Of a stretch of DNA of 20,547 nucleotides, positions 9,101 to 16,241 are shown one piece after another. Position 1 is the first letter of the stretch; the number at the start of each line of letters is the position of its first letter. The position numbers and the translations under genes are program-made. The DNA is from JBOFCS01 sp051646185 (lineage in GTDB: Bacteria > Actinomycetota > Actinomycetes > Mycobacteriales > Mycobacteriaceae). The notes under the pieces are model-generated. The model did not search any database, was not told where the DNA came from, and worked only from the letters and a program-made list of their open reading frames with translations. The DNA lies in assembly GCA_051646185.1 (NCBI GenBank), contig JBOFCS010000043.1, forward strand, positions 1 through 20,547, read 5' to 3'.

Positions 9101-9567
9101 TTGACCCACAGGTAATAACACCTCTTTTTCTTGATCAAGATGCAAGCATTAATTCCTTAGATGTATACGCTAAAGCTGTTGTAACAACAAAAGTTAACCC
9201 CTTACGATTGCAAATTCTGCAAGCACGAGTGGAGGGTAAAGACATAGTTGGTCTTATTCGAAACGATGCAACGGTAGAGGCTACTGTTCCACATCTTCTG
9301 ATTGGTTACAATGACGTACAGGGTCGATTGGCGTGGGTGGATCATGCTTATCTGGAACGCAGTATTGCCCCAGCGCGAACGGTACCGTTCCGTATTCCTT
9401 TAGCAAATCCGACAGGCCTTAGTGATATTGCAGTACCAACAACCGCGTATTCAGGTCCGGCCCAAAATATTTGGAATGATAAGTCTTCACTACTATCCGT
9501 TCCCAACGGATCGCAGTTTTCAACTGCAGATCTTGTAGTAACAAGTTATGTCAGGGGCGGCCAGTGA
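6178..9567 (+). CDS. Giant GT-C-like integral membrane protein with extracytoplasmic NTF2-like and beta-rich tail
   Basis: A 1129-residue protein. After a cytoplasmic stub, the first membrane helix (about residues 25-45) is followed by an outside loop with TYDAYVHIFFADHY (Asp52, His56) and YPPGSHQ. Around a dozen membrane helices run to about residue 425. A loop domain, a helix near 580-605 and another at 690-712 follow. The Asp-containing first loop, hydrophobic polytopic body and long soluble tail fit GT-C glycosyltransferases that use polyprenyl-phosphate sugars, although the match is by pattern only. Residues 715-820 (VVADYYDHLDFRRFDQAWELL) look like an NTF2/DUF4878-type domain, and about 840-1129 is beta-rich. 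It probably modifies or polymerises the exported glycan. No ribosome site is visible, so translation likely depends on coupling with the broken EEP gene. Confidence 0.7.
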   Translation: MSQLPAEDELKAQADSTESWGARHKLLIVALVIIVIFHGSLLFSGSYQRTYDAYVHIFFADHYARDWFSSWDHRWYTGFSVLSYPPGSHQSVALLSHLIGLRAGFVIVQISALLLLTIGVYRWSKLWVDQESAGWAAILLAVSSSIAETVHVFGQLPTTLSLGFLLNALPFVDRWARTGNRKSLILGVALTMATTACHHVTTLFGAVFFVGPVLLAAVMSGLRTPLEQEGKGHPVRVNVGLLWPLIARRLRRVLPALLRSIFFGLLMIIALIGVVLPYWLYSRSDPITNVSIPHASRDSFLINHNAGLVFWLIPWGLMLLVLPYALIRGFASSAWPLTASLLGLAVLGTGGTTPIPRILLGGAFDVLTLDRFTFWATICVLPLAGRFVTSVLKGTLRVAIEARLGKFFAVGLPAALLILQLIVTVISANLTHYRPFQPPSIAIEPIVSFLNKDDHSNWRYLTLGFGDQMAWLSANTTAETVDGNYHSARALPELTSRPVERLENSKYAGVPGIGSLQQFLAVPERYSLKYIFSIDDFYAPLLDASGWKDLGTLENGVEVWERADVTPLPAVGVTREAQLWQRLMWGVIPPSAIVFALLLLLCELCGFFPEHKGRHYVLPRSIAIGHDIGRRIISPIAWIYASCDAGLARAAERIPVDSETPVFDRWMPMLPVLERLRKFAHESRIQKPGRLGALVVIGLTAFVGSYFWVKESALRSPGQVVADYYDHLDFRRFDQAWELLDPDTRPSYIQYQRNLGSDGGLIASFAKLDSVEADVKSSTKNRVSVSVTRKYLTSLQAYEITDQLILQDTDQGWKIDLPPVDPSQPVNQFDSRTSVNFLAQGRRTIEADATARADILDRPQLVLSEVKGLRVEGRWVVIGQVTNVDVQPADVTVTAQLRNQNLGLVASWNASQVMVHTLLPGQRSPFRLEFQSLAGLGSYGTEVDGGVQAAGDNSFEVAAPATPVQNKKLNGPVEFDPQVITPLFLDQDASINSLDVYAKAVVTTKVNPLRLQILQARVEGKDIVGLIRNDATVEATVPHLLIGYNDVQGRLAWVDHAYLERSIAPARTVPFRIPLANPTGLSDIAVPTTAYSGPAQNIWNDKSSLLSVPNGSQFSTADLVVTSYVRGGQ

Positions 9568-10799
9568 TGTTGAAAATTGTTCCAGTAGTTATCGTGAGCT
9601 TTCTTATCGTGCTCTTTATTTTCCCAGTTAAGGGGGACGCTACCCCTACCGAATTGCAAAATATTCAACTGAAAGCACCGCCAAGTGTGACTGCTGGCGG
9701 CAGTGTCACTATCGCTGTGGAACAGGTGAAAACTAATACTAGTGTTTCTCTTTTAGTTATTGGGTCATTCGGAACTGTAAGGCTTTTCGAAGATTCTATA
9801 GAAAATATCGCAACTTTCACTCTTGGTGAGAGTATTACAAGAGTATCGGGTGACATTTCTGTGGTAGCAGTAGCTTCGGGTTCTGCTGCTACTACAGTTG
9901 TGCGAGTATTGCCGGGACCAGCGGTAAATCCGGTTACTCCTGTTGTGGGCGCTCGATCTATTGTTGCTGATAACACTGATACGGCAATGGTTGTTGCAAT
10001 GCCGACCGATAGATTCGGCAATGTCATTTCGGATGGTTCCCTTGTGCAGGTGATCAGAGTAAGACCTGACGGATCAACCGAACGCACTGAAGTCCCTATC
10101 GTACATCAAATTGCTTGGCAACCAGTAATTGCAGGGACTCTGGCCGGGAAGGGTGAGGTGTCTGTGCAAGCGCAGGAAGCAATAGGACCACGGGTATCGT
10201 TAGACGAAGTTGCTGCTCCCCCCTTACCTTTTGGTTTGAAAGTAGCTGATGCAATCGCTGCGAAGAATATTCAGGCGGATGGTCAGGCGTTGCTGGCAGT
10301 TCGGACTGAGGTGTTAAAAGATTTTTTTGGAAATATTCAACCAGATGGAACACTAGTTACATTTGAATGGGAGCATGTCCAGGGACGTTCCCTAGCTTCT
10401 GTTGTGACGCTAGCAGGTGTTGCCGAATTATTTATTCCAGCACCACAATTACCTGGAACCATAAAAGTTACAGCAAGATGTCGAGGAATTTCAGCAAATC
10501 AAGACATCCTCCTAAATTTTGCTTCAGCAGTACGATCGGTGGGGATTGCTGCAAAACGAGTAGCAGCGGGTGTTGAGGTGGCTATAGGCCCAGTGCAACG
10601 GGTTAGTGGTGCCTTCGTTCCTGATGGTTCGATAGTGGAAGTCGAGATTAGGGATAATCAGAATATTACTGCTCGAGCATCAGGGCAGCTTATTGACGGA
10701 ATCCTTACAATAATATTTCCCCCCGATGCGCGTTGGCGGGGTCCTTTAACGGTGACAGCTCGTGTTCTTGGTTCGTCCGATATGGTTGTGCTGCAATGA
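9567..10799 (+). CDS. Exported Ig-like (Big-1-like repeat) protein
   Basis: A 410-residue protein with an N-terminal signal sequence (MLKIVPVVIVSFLIVLFIF, likely cut after GDA near residue 25). The rest is strand-rich. At least two modules share the Big-1/invasin pattern of an ADGxxxxxVxxxVxDxxGN...DGxxVxF type: IVADNTDTAMVVAM...DRFGNVISDGSLVQV near 130-165, and IQADGQALLAVRTEVLKDFFGNIQPDGTLVTF near 232-268. A third, weaker unit ends the protein with VPDGSIVEVEI. Such folds are usually structural or adhesive and lie outside the membrane. No sortase motif, membrane anchor or catalytic motif is seen. The ATG at 9567 shares one base with the upstream TGA; a GTG at 9564 is the alternative, and AGGGG at 9553-9557 serves either. 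It may scaffold the polysaccharide machinery. Confidence 0.68.
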   Translation: MLKIVPVVIVSFLIVLFIFPVKGDATPTELQNIQLKAPPSVTAGGSVTIAVEQVKTNTSVSLLVIGSFGTVRLFEDSIENIATFTLGESITRVSGDISVVAVASGSAATTVVRVLPGPAVNPVTPVVGARSIVADNTDTAMVVAMPTDRFGNVISDGSLVQVIRVRPDGSTERTEVPIVHQIAWQPVIAGTLAGKGEVSVQAQEAIGPRVSLDEVAAPPLPFGLKVADAIAAKNIQADGQALLAVRTEVLKDFFGNIQPDGTLVTFEWEHVQGRSLASVVTLAGVAELFIPAPQLPGTIKVTARCRGISANQDILLNFASAVRSVGIAAKRVAAGVEVAIGPVQRVSGAFVPDGSIVEVEIRDNQNITARASGQLIDGILTIIFPPDARWRGPLTVTARVLGSSDMVVLQ

Positions 10800-12439
10800 T
10801 TACCAGACTGAGATTAAAAAGAAATATTGCTGAGGTATTGATCCTTATTGTTTCTGTTTTGGTAATTATTGTAGTGGCTTTTTCTGCACGGTTACTGTCA
10901 ACGTCTCTCTCTTTAGAAGAGCGGTCGACCGCTTTGCATGAAGTAACTGAGTTACCAAAGGATTCGGATCTTCTTGTGGAGTGGGAACCAGACCCAGAAC
11001 TTCAAGGTCGGGTACTTGAACCGGCTACTCGTACAGCTCTGGAAGCAGCTTATGTGCGGGCGTGGGCGGCCTTAGGTGTATATCAATCTACTGGTAGTTC
11101 CGATGCGGTTAAAATGTTATTTAGCGGTCCGGCGCGAGCTGATATTTTGTCTAACCCGTCAACATTGGATTCAGCAACCTGGTCGGTAGCGCATCAACTC
11201 AGAGTTAATTTTTATGCTTTGGACGGAGCTACTGTAGGCCTTACCGACACCAAGGCAAGATTGGTTCAAGCTGTGGGGGCGGGTTCTATGGAATCAATTA
11301 TTAGCACGGAAGAACAGTATTCCGTGGTAATGGTTTTAGAGGATGGCTACTGGCGAGTGCGTCATCTATATCGTGAAGCGGGAAAGACAAGCACGTTGTC
11401 ACATTCAGGTGCTGATAGTACCGTTGCCACGGGTATTGAATCTGTGCCAGCAAGAGTTATCGAAAAGTATAGAGTGGTAGAGTATCGGCCAAAAATTATT
11501 AAAGATTTTTTAATTGAAATCGACGATATTATTTCCGATCTTAACCAGATTAAATCCTTGGGGATTAATACAATTCGATTGCCAGTGCCAATGTATCAGG
11601 AGGTAAAAGAACCTAAAGAAAAGATTATTTCTGAATTGGTGCTTAAGGCTGCAGAGGGTGTAGGTATACAAGTTATACCAGTTCTGTTTGACGGTTTAAC
11701 AGATTTATCTCCAGCGCAATGGTCAAGGGCAGATAGATATTTGGAAAAAGTGATGGGAAGCCTTGGGGCTAGTGCAGCGTTAGTCGGATGGGATGTCATT
11801 GATAGACCGGATAGACGCACTTCCAGGTCTACGGCTTTGGAATCACAGGCGTTTGCTCTTCATGCCTTGTCTAAGTTGAGAGAGTTAGATAGACGCTTGC
11901 CGCTGACTATTAGTTGGGGATCTTTGGAATCTGTGTACAAAGAAAATCTTAGAGGAGTAGTGGATGTTGTTTCTTTGCATATAGATTCAAAAGAAGTTGA
12001 TGCTTTGACTGCAGCGAAATCCTTGTATTCTTACAGTGGCCAGAAAGCAACTTCTTTGGTTGTTTCCACAGAAGGATCATCAAGTTCTTGGTCGCCTAGG
12101 CCGAAAAATGAAAAAACTCAAGCCAAGCAGGTAGCTGAGGCGGTTAGTGCTGCCAGCAGTGAAAAAATGACCTGGATTTCTGTTGATGAATTTTCCGATT
12201 CGCTCACAGTATCATCAGGTTTAGTGAGACTGGACGGATCCGAAAAATTAGCAGCTACTATTATCTCAGGTCAAGTTCACGTTTTTGATATTGACGGGTT
12301 ATCCGTTATGGATATAGTTCAGTCAAAATTTTGGTTAACTTCTTTTTCTCTGGGATTATTACTTGCTTTAGGTGGCCTTTTAGGGTTGAGAAAAAGGGCT
12401 AGAGTCAAGCGTTCGGCTAACGTTGAGAACGGTCTATGA
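10796..12439 (+). CDS. Membrane-anchored protein with NTF2-like domain and degenerate GH5-like glycosidase barrel
   Basis: A 547-residue protein with a helix at both ends: residues 13-34 (VLILIVSVLVIIVVAF) and about 510-535 (SFSLGLLLALGGLLGLRKRAR). The middle should therefore lie outside the membrane. Residues 75-205 resemble an NTF2-like domain. Residues about 215-490 follow a (beta/alpha)8 hydrolase order: DLNQIKSLGINTIRLPVPMY, then VQVIPVLFD-like strand text IQVIPVLFD, then GWDVIDRPD, then VVSTEG. In active GH5 enzymes the fourth strand ends in WDxxNEP. Here Asn-Glu is replaced by Asp336-Arg337, so the acid/base is missing, while a candidate nucleophile Glu426 remains. It may bind rather than cut glycan. 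Start ATG in an ATGA overlap; the upstream in-frame ATG/GTG at 10733 lies inside the previous gene. Its 3' end overlaps the convergent TetR gene by 23 bp. Confidence 0.68.
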   Translation: MITRLRLKRNIAEVLILIVSVLVIIVVAFSARLLSTSLSLEERSTALHEVTELPKDSDLLVEWEPDPELQGRVLEPATRTALEAAYVRAWAALGVYQSTGSSDAVKMLFSGPARADILSNPSTLDSATWSVAHQLRVNFYALDGATVGLTDTKARLVQAVGAGSMESIISTEEQYSVVMVLEDGYWRVRHLYREAGKTSTLSHSGADSTVATGIESVPARVIEKYRVVEYRPKIIKDFLIEIDDIISDLNQIKSLGINTIRLPVPMYQEVKEPKEKIISELVLKAAEGVGIQVIPVLFDGLTDLSPAQWSRADRYLEKVMGSLGASAALVGWDVIDRPDRRTSRSTALESQAFALHALSKLRELDRRLPLTISWGSLESVYKENLRGVVDVVSLHIDSKEVDALTAAKSLYSYSGQKATSLVVSTEGSSSSWSPRPKNEKTQAKQVAEAVSAASSEKMTWISVDEFSDSLTVSSGLVRLDGSEKLAATIISGQVHVFDIDGLSVMDIVQSKFWLTSFSLGLLLALGGLLGLRKRARVKRSANVENGL

Positions 12440-13058
12440 GTAGCTCAGCATCGATATCGCCGTTTAGTATGTGGAGAGCTTTTTTCCAACGGCGAAGCAG
12501 TACTGCTCGGGTGCCGAGGTCTGAAGTGAGGATGGTTGTCATAGTGAGGCCGGTGAGCAGATTAATGGTGAACTCAACCAGGGTCGGTGTTTGAGGGTTT
12601 ACGTTATTGGGATCAACAATTTTTAATAAACTTGAATGCAGAAGTGAAAATATTTCTTGTTCAACAGGAATGAGCGCTTTCCTGAGAGTGCTATCAGTAC
12701 GTGCAGCTACCCAAAGTTCCAATCCGGCAAGAAATATTGGACTATTAAGATCCCTCCAGGTGATATCGGCTAATGCATCCAACCAATCCATAGTCGAGGG
12801 TAGTAATTGGACTTCACGGATGATGTGTTCCATACGCTGGGTTGCTACTTGACGGATTGCTCCGGTCATAAGATCAACACGCGTAGGGAAGTGATGTAGC
12901 AGGGTGCCTCGGGCGACATCTGCCCGCTCCTGAACTTCGGTCACCGTAGTTGCTGCATAGCCGCGCACCAGCAAAGATTCGATGGTTGCGTCAAGAATTT
13001 TTATTCGAGTTGCTGCCGATCGCTCTTCTTGGGTGCGCCGGGAAGGGATAATGGACAT
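12417..13058 (-). CDS. TetR/AcrR-family transcriptional regulator
   Basis: A 213-residue protein. Residues about 15-62 are a TetR helix-turn-helix: RIKILDATIESLLVRGYAA, then TTVTEVQERADVARGTLLHHF, with the recognition helix ending in the usual LHHFP-type sequence. The remainder is an all-helical ligand-binding and dimerisation domain with no close match I can name. It is transcribed away from the SRPBCC-thiolase-crotonase gene, and two related inverted repeats lie between them. It most likely represses both, with an acyl-CoA or lipid-like ligand as a reasonable but unproven inducer. The ATG at 13058 is the only good start before the helix-turn-helix. The 3' end runs 23 bp into the convergent polysaccharide operon. 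Confidence 0.9.
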   Translation of the reverse strand: MSIIPSRRTQEERSAATRIKILDATIESLLVRGYAATTVTEVQERADVARGTLLHHFPTRVDLMTGAIRQVATQRMEHIIREVQLLPSTMDWLDALADITWRDLNSPIFLAGLELWVAARTDSTLRKALIPVEQEIFSLLHSSLLKIVDPNNVNPQTPTLVEFTINLLTGLTMTTILTSDLGTRAVLLRRWKKALHILNGDIDAELLIDRSQR

Positions 13059-13063
13059 ATAAC

Positions 13064-13083
13064 TACAGTACGTCTTGACGGTT
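13064..13083. promoter_or_regulatory. Putative TetR operator O2 (imperfect inverted repeat)
   Basis: TACAGT, eight bases, then ACGGTT; the second arm matches ACTGTA at four of six positions. Read on the minus strand it agrees with the perfect site at 13142 at 15 of 20 positions. It sits 5 bp before the TetR start codon, which fits autorepression. The pairing with this TetR is inferred from position only. Confidence 0.5.
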
Positions 13084-13141
13084 TAATCATTGGGTAAACC
13101 CTTGAAAAAATCTCATTTTTAGTGAAAGCTCACTAGATATA

Positions 13142-13161
13142 TACAGTCAACTTGTACTGTA
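13142..13161. promoter_or_regulatory. Putative TetR operator O1 (perfect TACAGT-N8-ACTGTA inverted repeat)
   Basis: TACAGTCAACTTGTACTGTA has perfect 6-bp arms. It lies 31 bp before the start of the fusion gene and overlaps an AT-rich TAGATATATA stretch (13134-13143) that could hold the -10 element. A bound repressor there would block transcription. A further inverted repeat AGTGA-AAGC-TCACT (13121-13134) lies just upstream. No convincing -35 hexamer is spaced for this -10, so the promoter itself is not annotated separately. Confidence 0.6.
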
Positions 13162-13192
13162 AATGACATGAAAACCGAAGAAATGGGAAGTC

Positions 13193-16174
13193 ATGGGGCA
13201 AAAACGCTCAAGATTGCAAGAACTAGCTAAACAGCTTAAAGGCGCTAAAAAGCTACTCCAGGCTGTGGTAGAAAACCCTGAACTGCGCTCTGGGCTGATC
13301 GACCAGGCGCTTCGCCGCAATCCACCTCAGCCGCAATCCTCGGCACAGCCAAGGAGCGCTTTGCAAGCCCCAGCCGGGCTTAGTGAGTTTTCCCGGACGG
13401 CCTCTGCCTCGGCGGTACTGGAGTTTCCCCCAGAACAAATACTCACATTTCTTACTGACTTTTCACAATTCCCACAATGGTTGGTTATGCATTCCCGGTG
13501 GCGAGGTGAAGCGCCAGCAGAAGCATATGTAGGGCAGCAGTTTACTCAGCAAGTTATGCTTATCGGTATCCCAGCCGATGTGCAATGGACTGTGGCACAG
13601 GCTAAATTTCCTATCGTAGAGCTTCAGGGTAGGGGCCCCATGGGTTTAACTCTTGGCCTATGGTTACAGGTGCAGCTAGCTCAAGATGGAGTTGGTGCCG
13701 CAATCCGTTTTGACGCTGGGCTCGATGGACAGCCGATTCAAGGACCGATGGGTGCTTCGTTATTAAGGAGCATTGAAGAAGCTTTACGGGAATCTCTTGC
13801 TAAATTGCCAGCGGCAATGAACTCTGCAGGTACCGGTGTGCTCTTGCCGCGTCGAGAGCAGCGCGATCCGGTAACGCACCTGGCAACTGGTCAGTTATTA
13901 GACCCTGCTACCCCAATCATTGTTGGCGTGGGACAGGTGGTTTTGCGAGATAGTGATAACACGACACTGCCTGATCCAGTGACACACTCCATCAAAGCTT
14001 TACAGAAGGCGGCGCAAGACACTGGCGTCGGTACTGGATTTTTACAGAAAGCCGATTCGGTGTATGCAGTCCCAAGTGCGTCTTGGACATATCGGGATCA
14101 GGCTAGATTGGTCGCCGAAGGCCTCGGGTTGGGCACCATCCCTACAGTTCAATCCAGCACCTTTGGTGGAGACGGTGGCCAATTATTGATTAATACTGCA
14201 GCACAGAGCATTAGCGATGGACAAGCGGAAATTATTTTAGTAACAGGCGCAGAGTCAGGGGCCACTTTAGCCAATGCTCAGCGTCGGGGTGTAACTCCGG
14301 ATTGGCCACTGCAGAGTTCGGATGTAGCTCCCGGGCTTGTTGTTGGAGTTGATCGTACGGCAAATAATGATGCTGAAACAGCAGTAGGGCTTGGTGCGCC
14401 TATTTATATGTACGCACTTCTGGAGTCTGCTGTGCAAGCTAAATTGGGAGTTGCTAAAGCGCAGCATGAAAAGGATATTAGTGCACTGTGGTCAAATTTT
14501 TCTGCAGTAGCTGCAAAAAATCCTTATGCGTGGTTGCCGAAAGAGTTTTCGGCAGAAGAAATTCGAAATACATCTGCTGACAACAGAAAAGTATCCGAAC
14601 CCTATACCAAATTAGAATGTGCAAACTTACAGGTAGATTTAGCTACTGGTCTGATCGTTTGTAGTGTGGCAGCTGCAGAAGCCGCTGGCATATCACAGGA
14701 TAAGTGGGTTTTCCTGCATGCTGGTGCATCTGCGCATGATGAGTGGTTTGTTTCCGAACGGGCAGACTTAGCTGCTTCGCCAGCTATCCGATCAATTGGT
14801 GCTGCAGTTTTAGATCATGTTGGGTTAGCAATTTCCGATATTGAGTATGTGGATTTATATTCTTGTTTTCCGGCTGCAGTGCAAATCTCCGCCCAAGAAT
14901 TGGGCCTACCCATTAATGATCCCCAGCGGCCGCTGACAGTTACCGGAGGTCTTACTTTTGCCGGTGGACCTGGCAATAATTATGGGGCTCATGCAGTTGC
15001 TACCCTTGTGGGGATTTTGCGGAATAATCCGGAAAGTTTTGGTTTATCAACATCTTTAGGGTGGTATTCCACTAAACATTCCACGGGTATTTACTCGGTA
15101 ACGCCACCGACTTCGCCCTATCAACATTTGCGGCCAGTGGTGGATAACCCACCATCGCGACCGGTATTAGCAGATTATGCGGGGCCAGCTGTTATCGAAG
15201 CTTATACAGTTCCTTATGACCGGCAAGGAAATCCTGAAGCGGCAATTTTTAGTTTGCTCGTTCCCACGGGGGAGCGGTACCTCTTGCGTGATAAGCATTC
15301 TAAGGCAATAGCGTTACTTCTGGATAAAGATCCACTTGGTTGGCCAGTCACTGTTCATAGTGGCTCCGTTGAGGTTGTCTCTACTGAACGTAGTGAACTT
15401 CCGGCTCCGCCGCCGCCTCCAGTTCTTGTGGAAAGGCGAGGCCCTATCACGATTATCACACTCAATCGACCTGAGGTACGCAATGCCATCAATTTAGCGA
15501 CAGCACTTGCACTCGAACGCATTATTGATGAGTTTGAAGCTGACTCCACTGCGCGGGTTGCGATATTAACTGGAGCAGGTTCCTCATTTTGTGCTGGAAT
15601 GGATCTCAAAGCTGCGGCAAGGGGCGAGTTTCCGCTAACCGAAAATCGGGGGATGCTAGGGCTTACCGCTAAACCCCCGGTTAAACCCTTGATTGCCGCT
15701 GTGGAAGGCCCAGCCTTAGCTGGCGGGTGTGAACTTGCACTAGCCGCCGATCTTATTGTTGCAACCAAAGATTCGATCTTTGGTATCCCTGAAGCGAAAC
15801 GTGGTCTGGTGGCCGCAGCTGGCGGGGTCATGCGACTCACCGAAAGATTACCGCGAAACTTAGCGATGGAACTGGCGTTAACAGCCGAACCAATGTCCGC
15901 TGAGCGTCTGGCCGAGCTGGGTTTGGTGAACCGTCTTACTGGGCCAGGTAAAGCATTGGAGGTGGCATTGGAGCTAGCAGCGAAGATCGCTGCTAATGCA
16001 CCGCTGTCGATCAAAGTCAGTAAACAAATTGTTACTGAGTCCTCGCAATGGGCTGCAGATGATGCTGCTACTCGGCAGCTGGCCTTAGCAGCACCAATTA
16101 TGGCCTCGCAAGATGCGGCAGAGGGGGTGCTGTCCTTCGCTCAAGGTCGTGAGCCGCAGTGGAAAGGGCGCTAA
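13193..16174 (+). CDS. SRPBCC / thiolase-like (TLP1) / enoyl-CoA hydratase three-part fusion protein
   Basis: A 993-residue cytoplasmic protein. Residues 1-45 are a basic helix, 65-205 an SRPBCC (START-like) lipid-binding domain with VLEFPPEQILTFLTDFSQFPQW, and 240-645 a thiolase-like domain starting TPIIVGVGQVVLRD. Residues 655-728 match the extra C-terminal domain of type-1 thiolase-like proteins (GPAVIEAYTVPYDRQGNPE). After a PAPPPPP linker, residues 743-993 are a crotonase. The thiolase nucleophile Cys position reads STFGGDGGQ (322-330), so the classic Cys is absent, although SCFP at 557-560 and GGPGNNYGAH at 591-600 remain. The crotonase keeps its oxyanion loop CAGMDL and both Glu residues (Glu847 in GGCELAL, Glu867 in GIPEAKRG), so it should hydrate or otherwise handle enoyl-CoA. 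It is likely controlled by the divergent TetR. ATG 13193 is the first start after an in-frame stop. Confidence 0.88.
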   Translation: MGQKRSRLQELAKQLKGAKKLLQAVVENPELRSGLIDQALRRNPPQPQSSAQPRSALQAPAGLSEFSRTASASAVLEFPPEQILTFLTDFSQFPQWLVMHSRWRGEAPAEAYVGQQFTQQVMLIGIPADVQWTVAQAKFPIVELQGRGPMGLTLGLWLQVQLAQDGVGAAIRFDAGLDGQPIQGPMGASLLRSIEEALRESLAKLPAAMNSAGTGVLLPRREQRDPVTHLATGQLLDPATPIIVGVGQVVLRDSDNTTLPDPVTHSIKALQKAAQDTGVGTGFLQKADSVYAVPSASWTYRDQARLVAEGLGLGTIPTVQSSTFGGDGGQLLINTAAQSISDGQAEIILVTGAESGATLANAQRRGVTPDWPLQSSDVAPGLVVGVDRTANNDAETAVGLGAPIYMYALLESAVQAKLGVAKAQHEKDISALWSNFSAVAAKNPYAWLPKEFSAEEIRNTSADNRKVSEPYTKLECANLQVDLATGLIVCSVAAAEAAGISQDKWVFLHAGASAHDEWFVSERADLAASPAIRSIGAAVLDHVGLAISDIEYVDLYSCFPAAVQISAQELGLPINDPQRPLTVTGGLTFAGGPGNNYGAHAVATLVGILRNNPESFGLSTSLGWYSTKHSTGIYSVTPPTSPYQHLRPVVDNPPSRPVLADYAGPAVIEAYTVPYDRQGNPEAAIFSLLVPTGERYLLRDKHSKAIALLLDKDPLGWPVTVHSGSVEVVSTERSELPAPPPPPVLVERRGPITIITLNRPEVRNAINLATALALERIIDEFEADSTARVAILTGAGSSFCAGMDLKAAARGEFPLTENRGMLGLTAKPPVKPLIAAVEGPALAGGCELALAADLIVATKDSIFGIPEAKRGLVAAAGGVMRLTERLPRNLAMELALTAEPMSAERLAELGLVNRLTGPGKALEVALELAAKIAANAPLSIKVSKQIVTESSQWAADDAATRQLALAAPIMASQDAAEGVLSFAQGREPQWKGR

Positions 16175-16241
16175 TAGCGAGCGTTAAGTAGCTAATTGTA
16201 CCGTACACAGGTTTGAAGCACCTTGATGTTTTGGCCCTATT

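Noticed and set aside
9665..10087. 140-residue minus-strand frame rich in Thr
   Set aside because: Antisense shadow of the Ig-like protein; its low-complexity Thr/Ala content reflects the opposite strand.
15355..16014. 219-residue open frame on the minus strand opposite the crotonase domain
   Set aside because: It is rich in Ser, Ala and Pro with no motif, and lies wholly antisense to a clear crotonase sequence with intact active-site residues.
16169..16179. CGCTA-A-TAGCG inverted repeat at the stop of the fusion gene as a terminator
   Set aside because: The loop is too small to fold, no T run follows, and it overlaps the stop codon.
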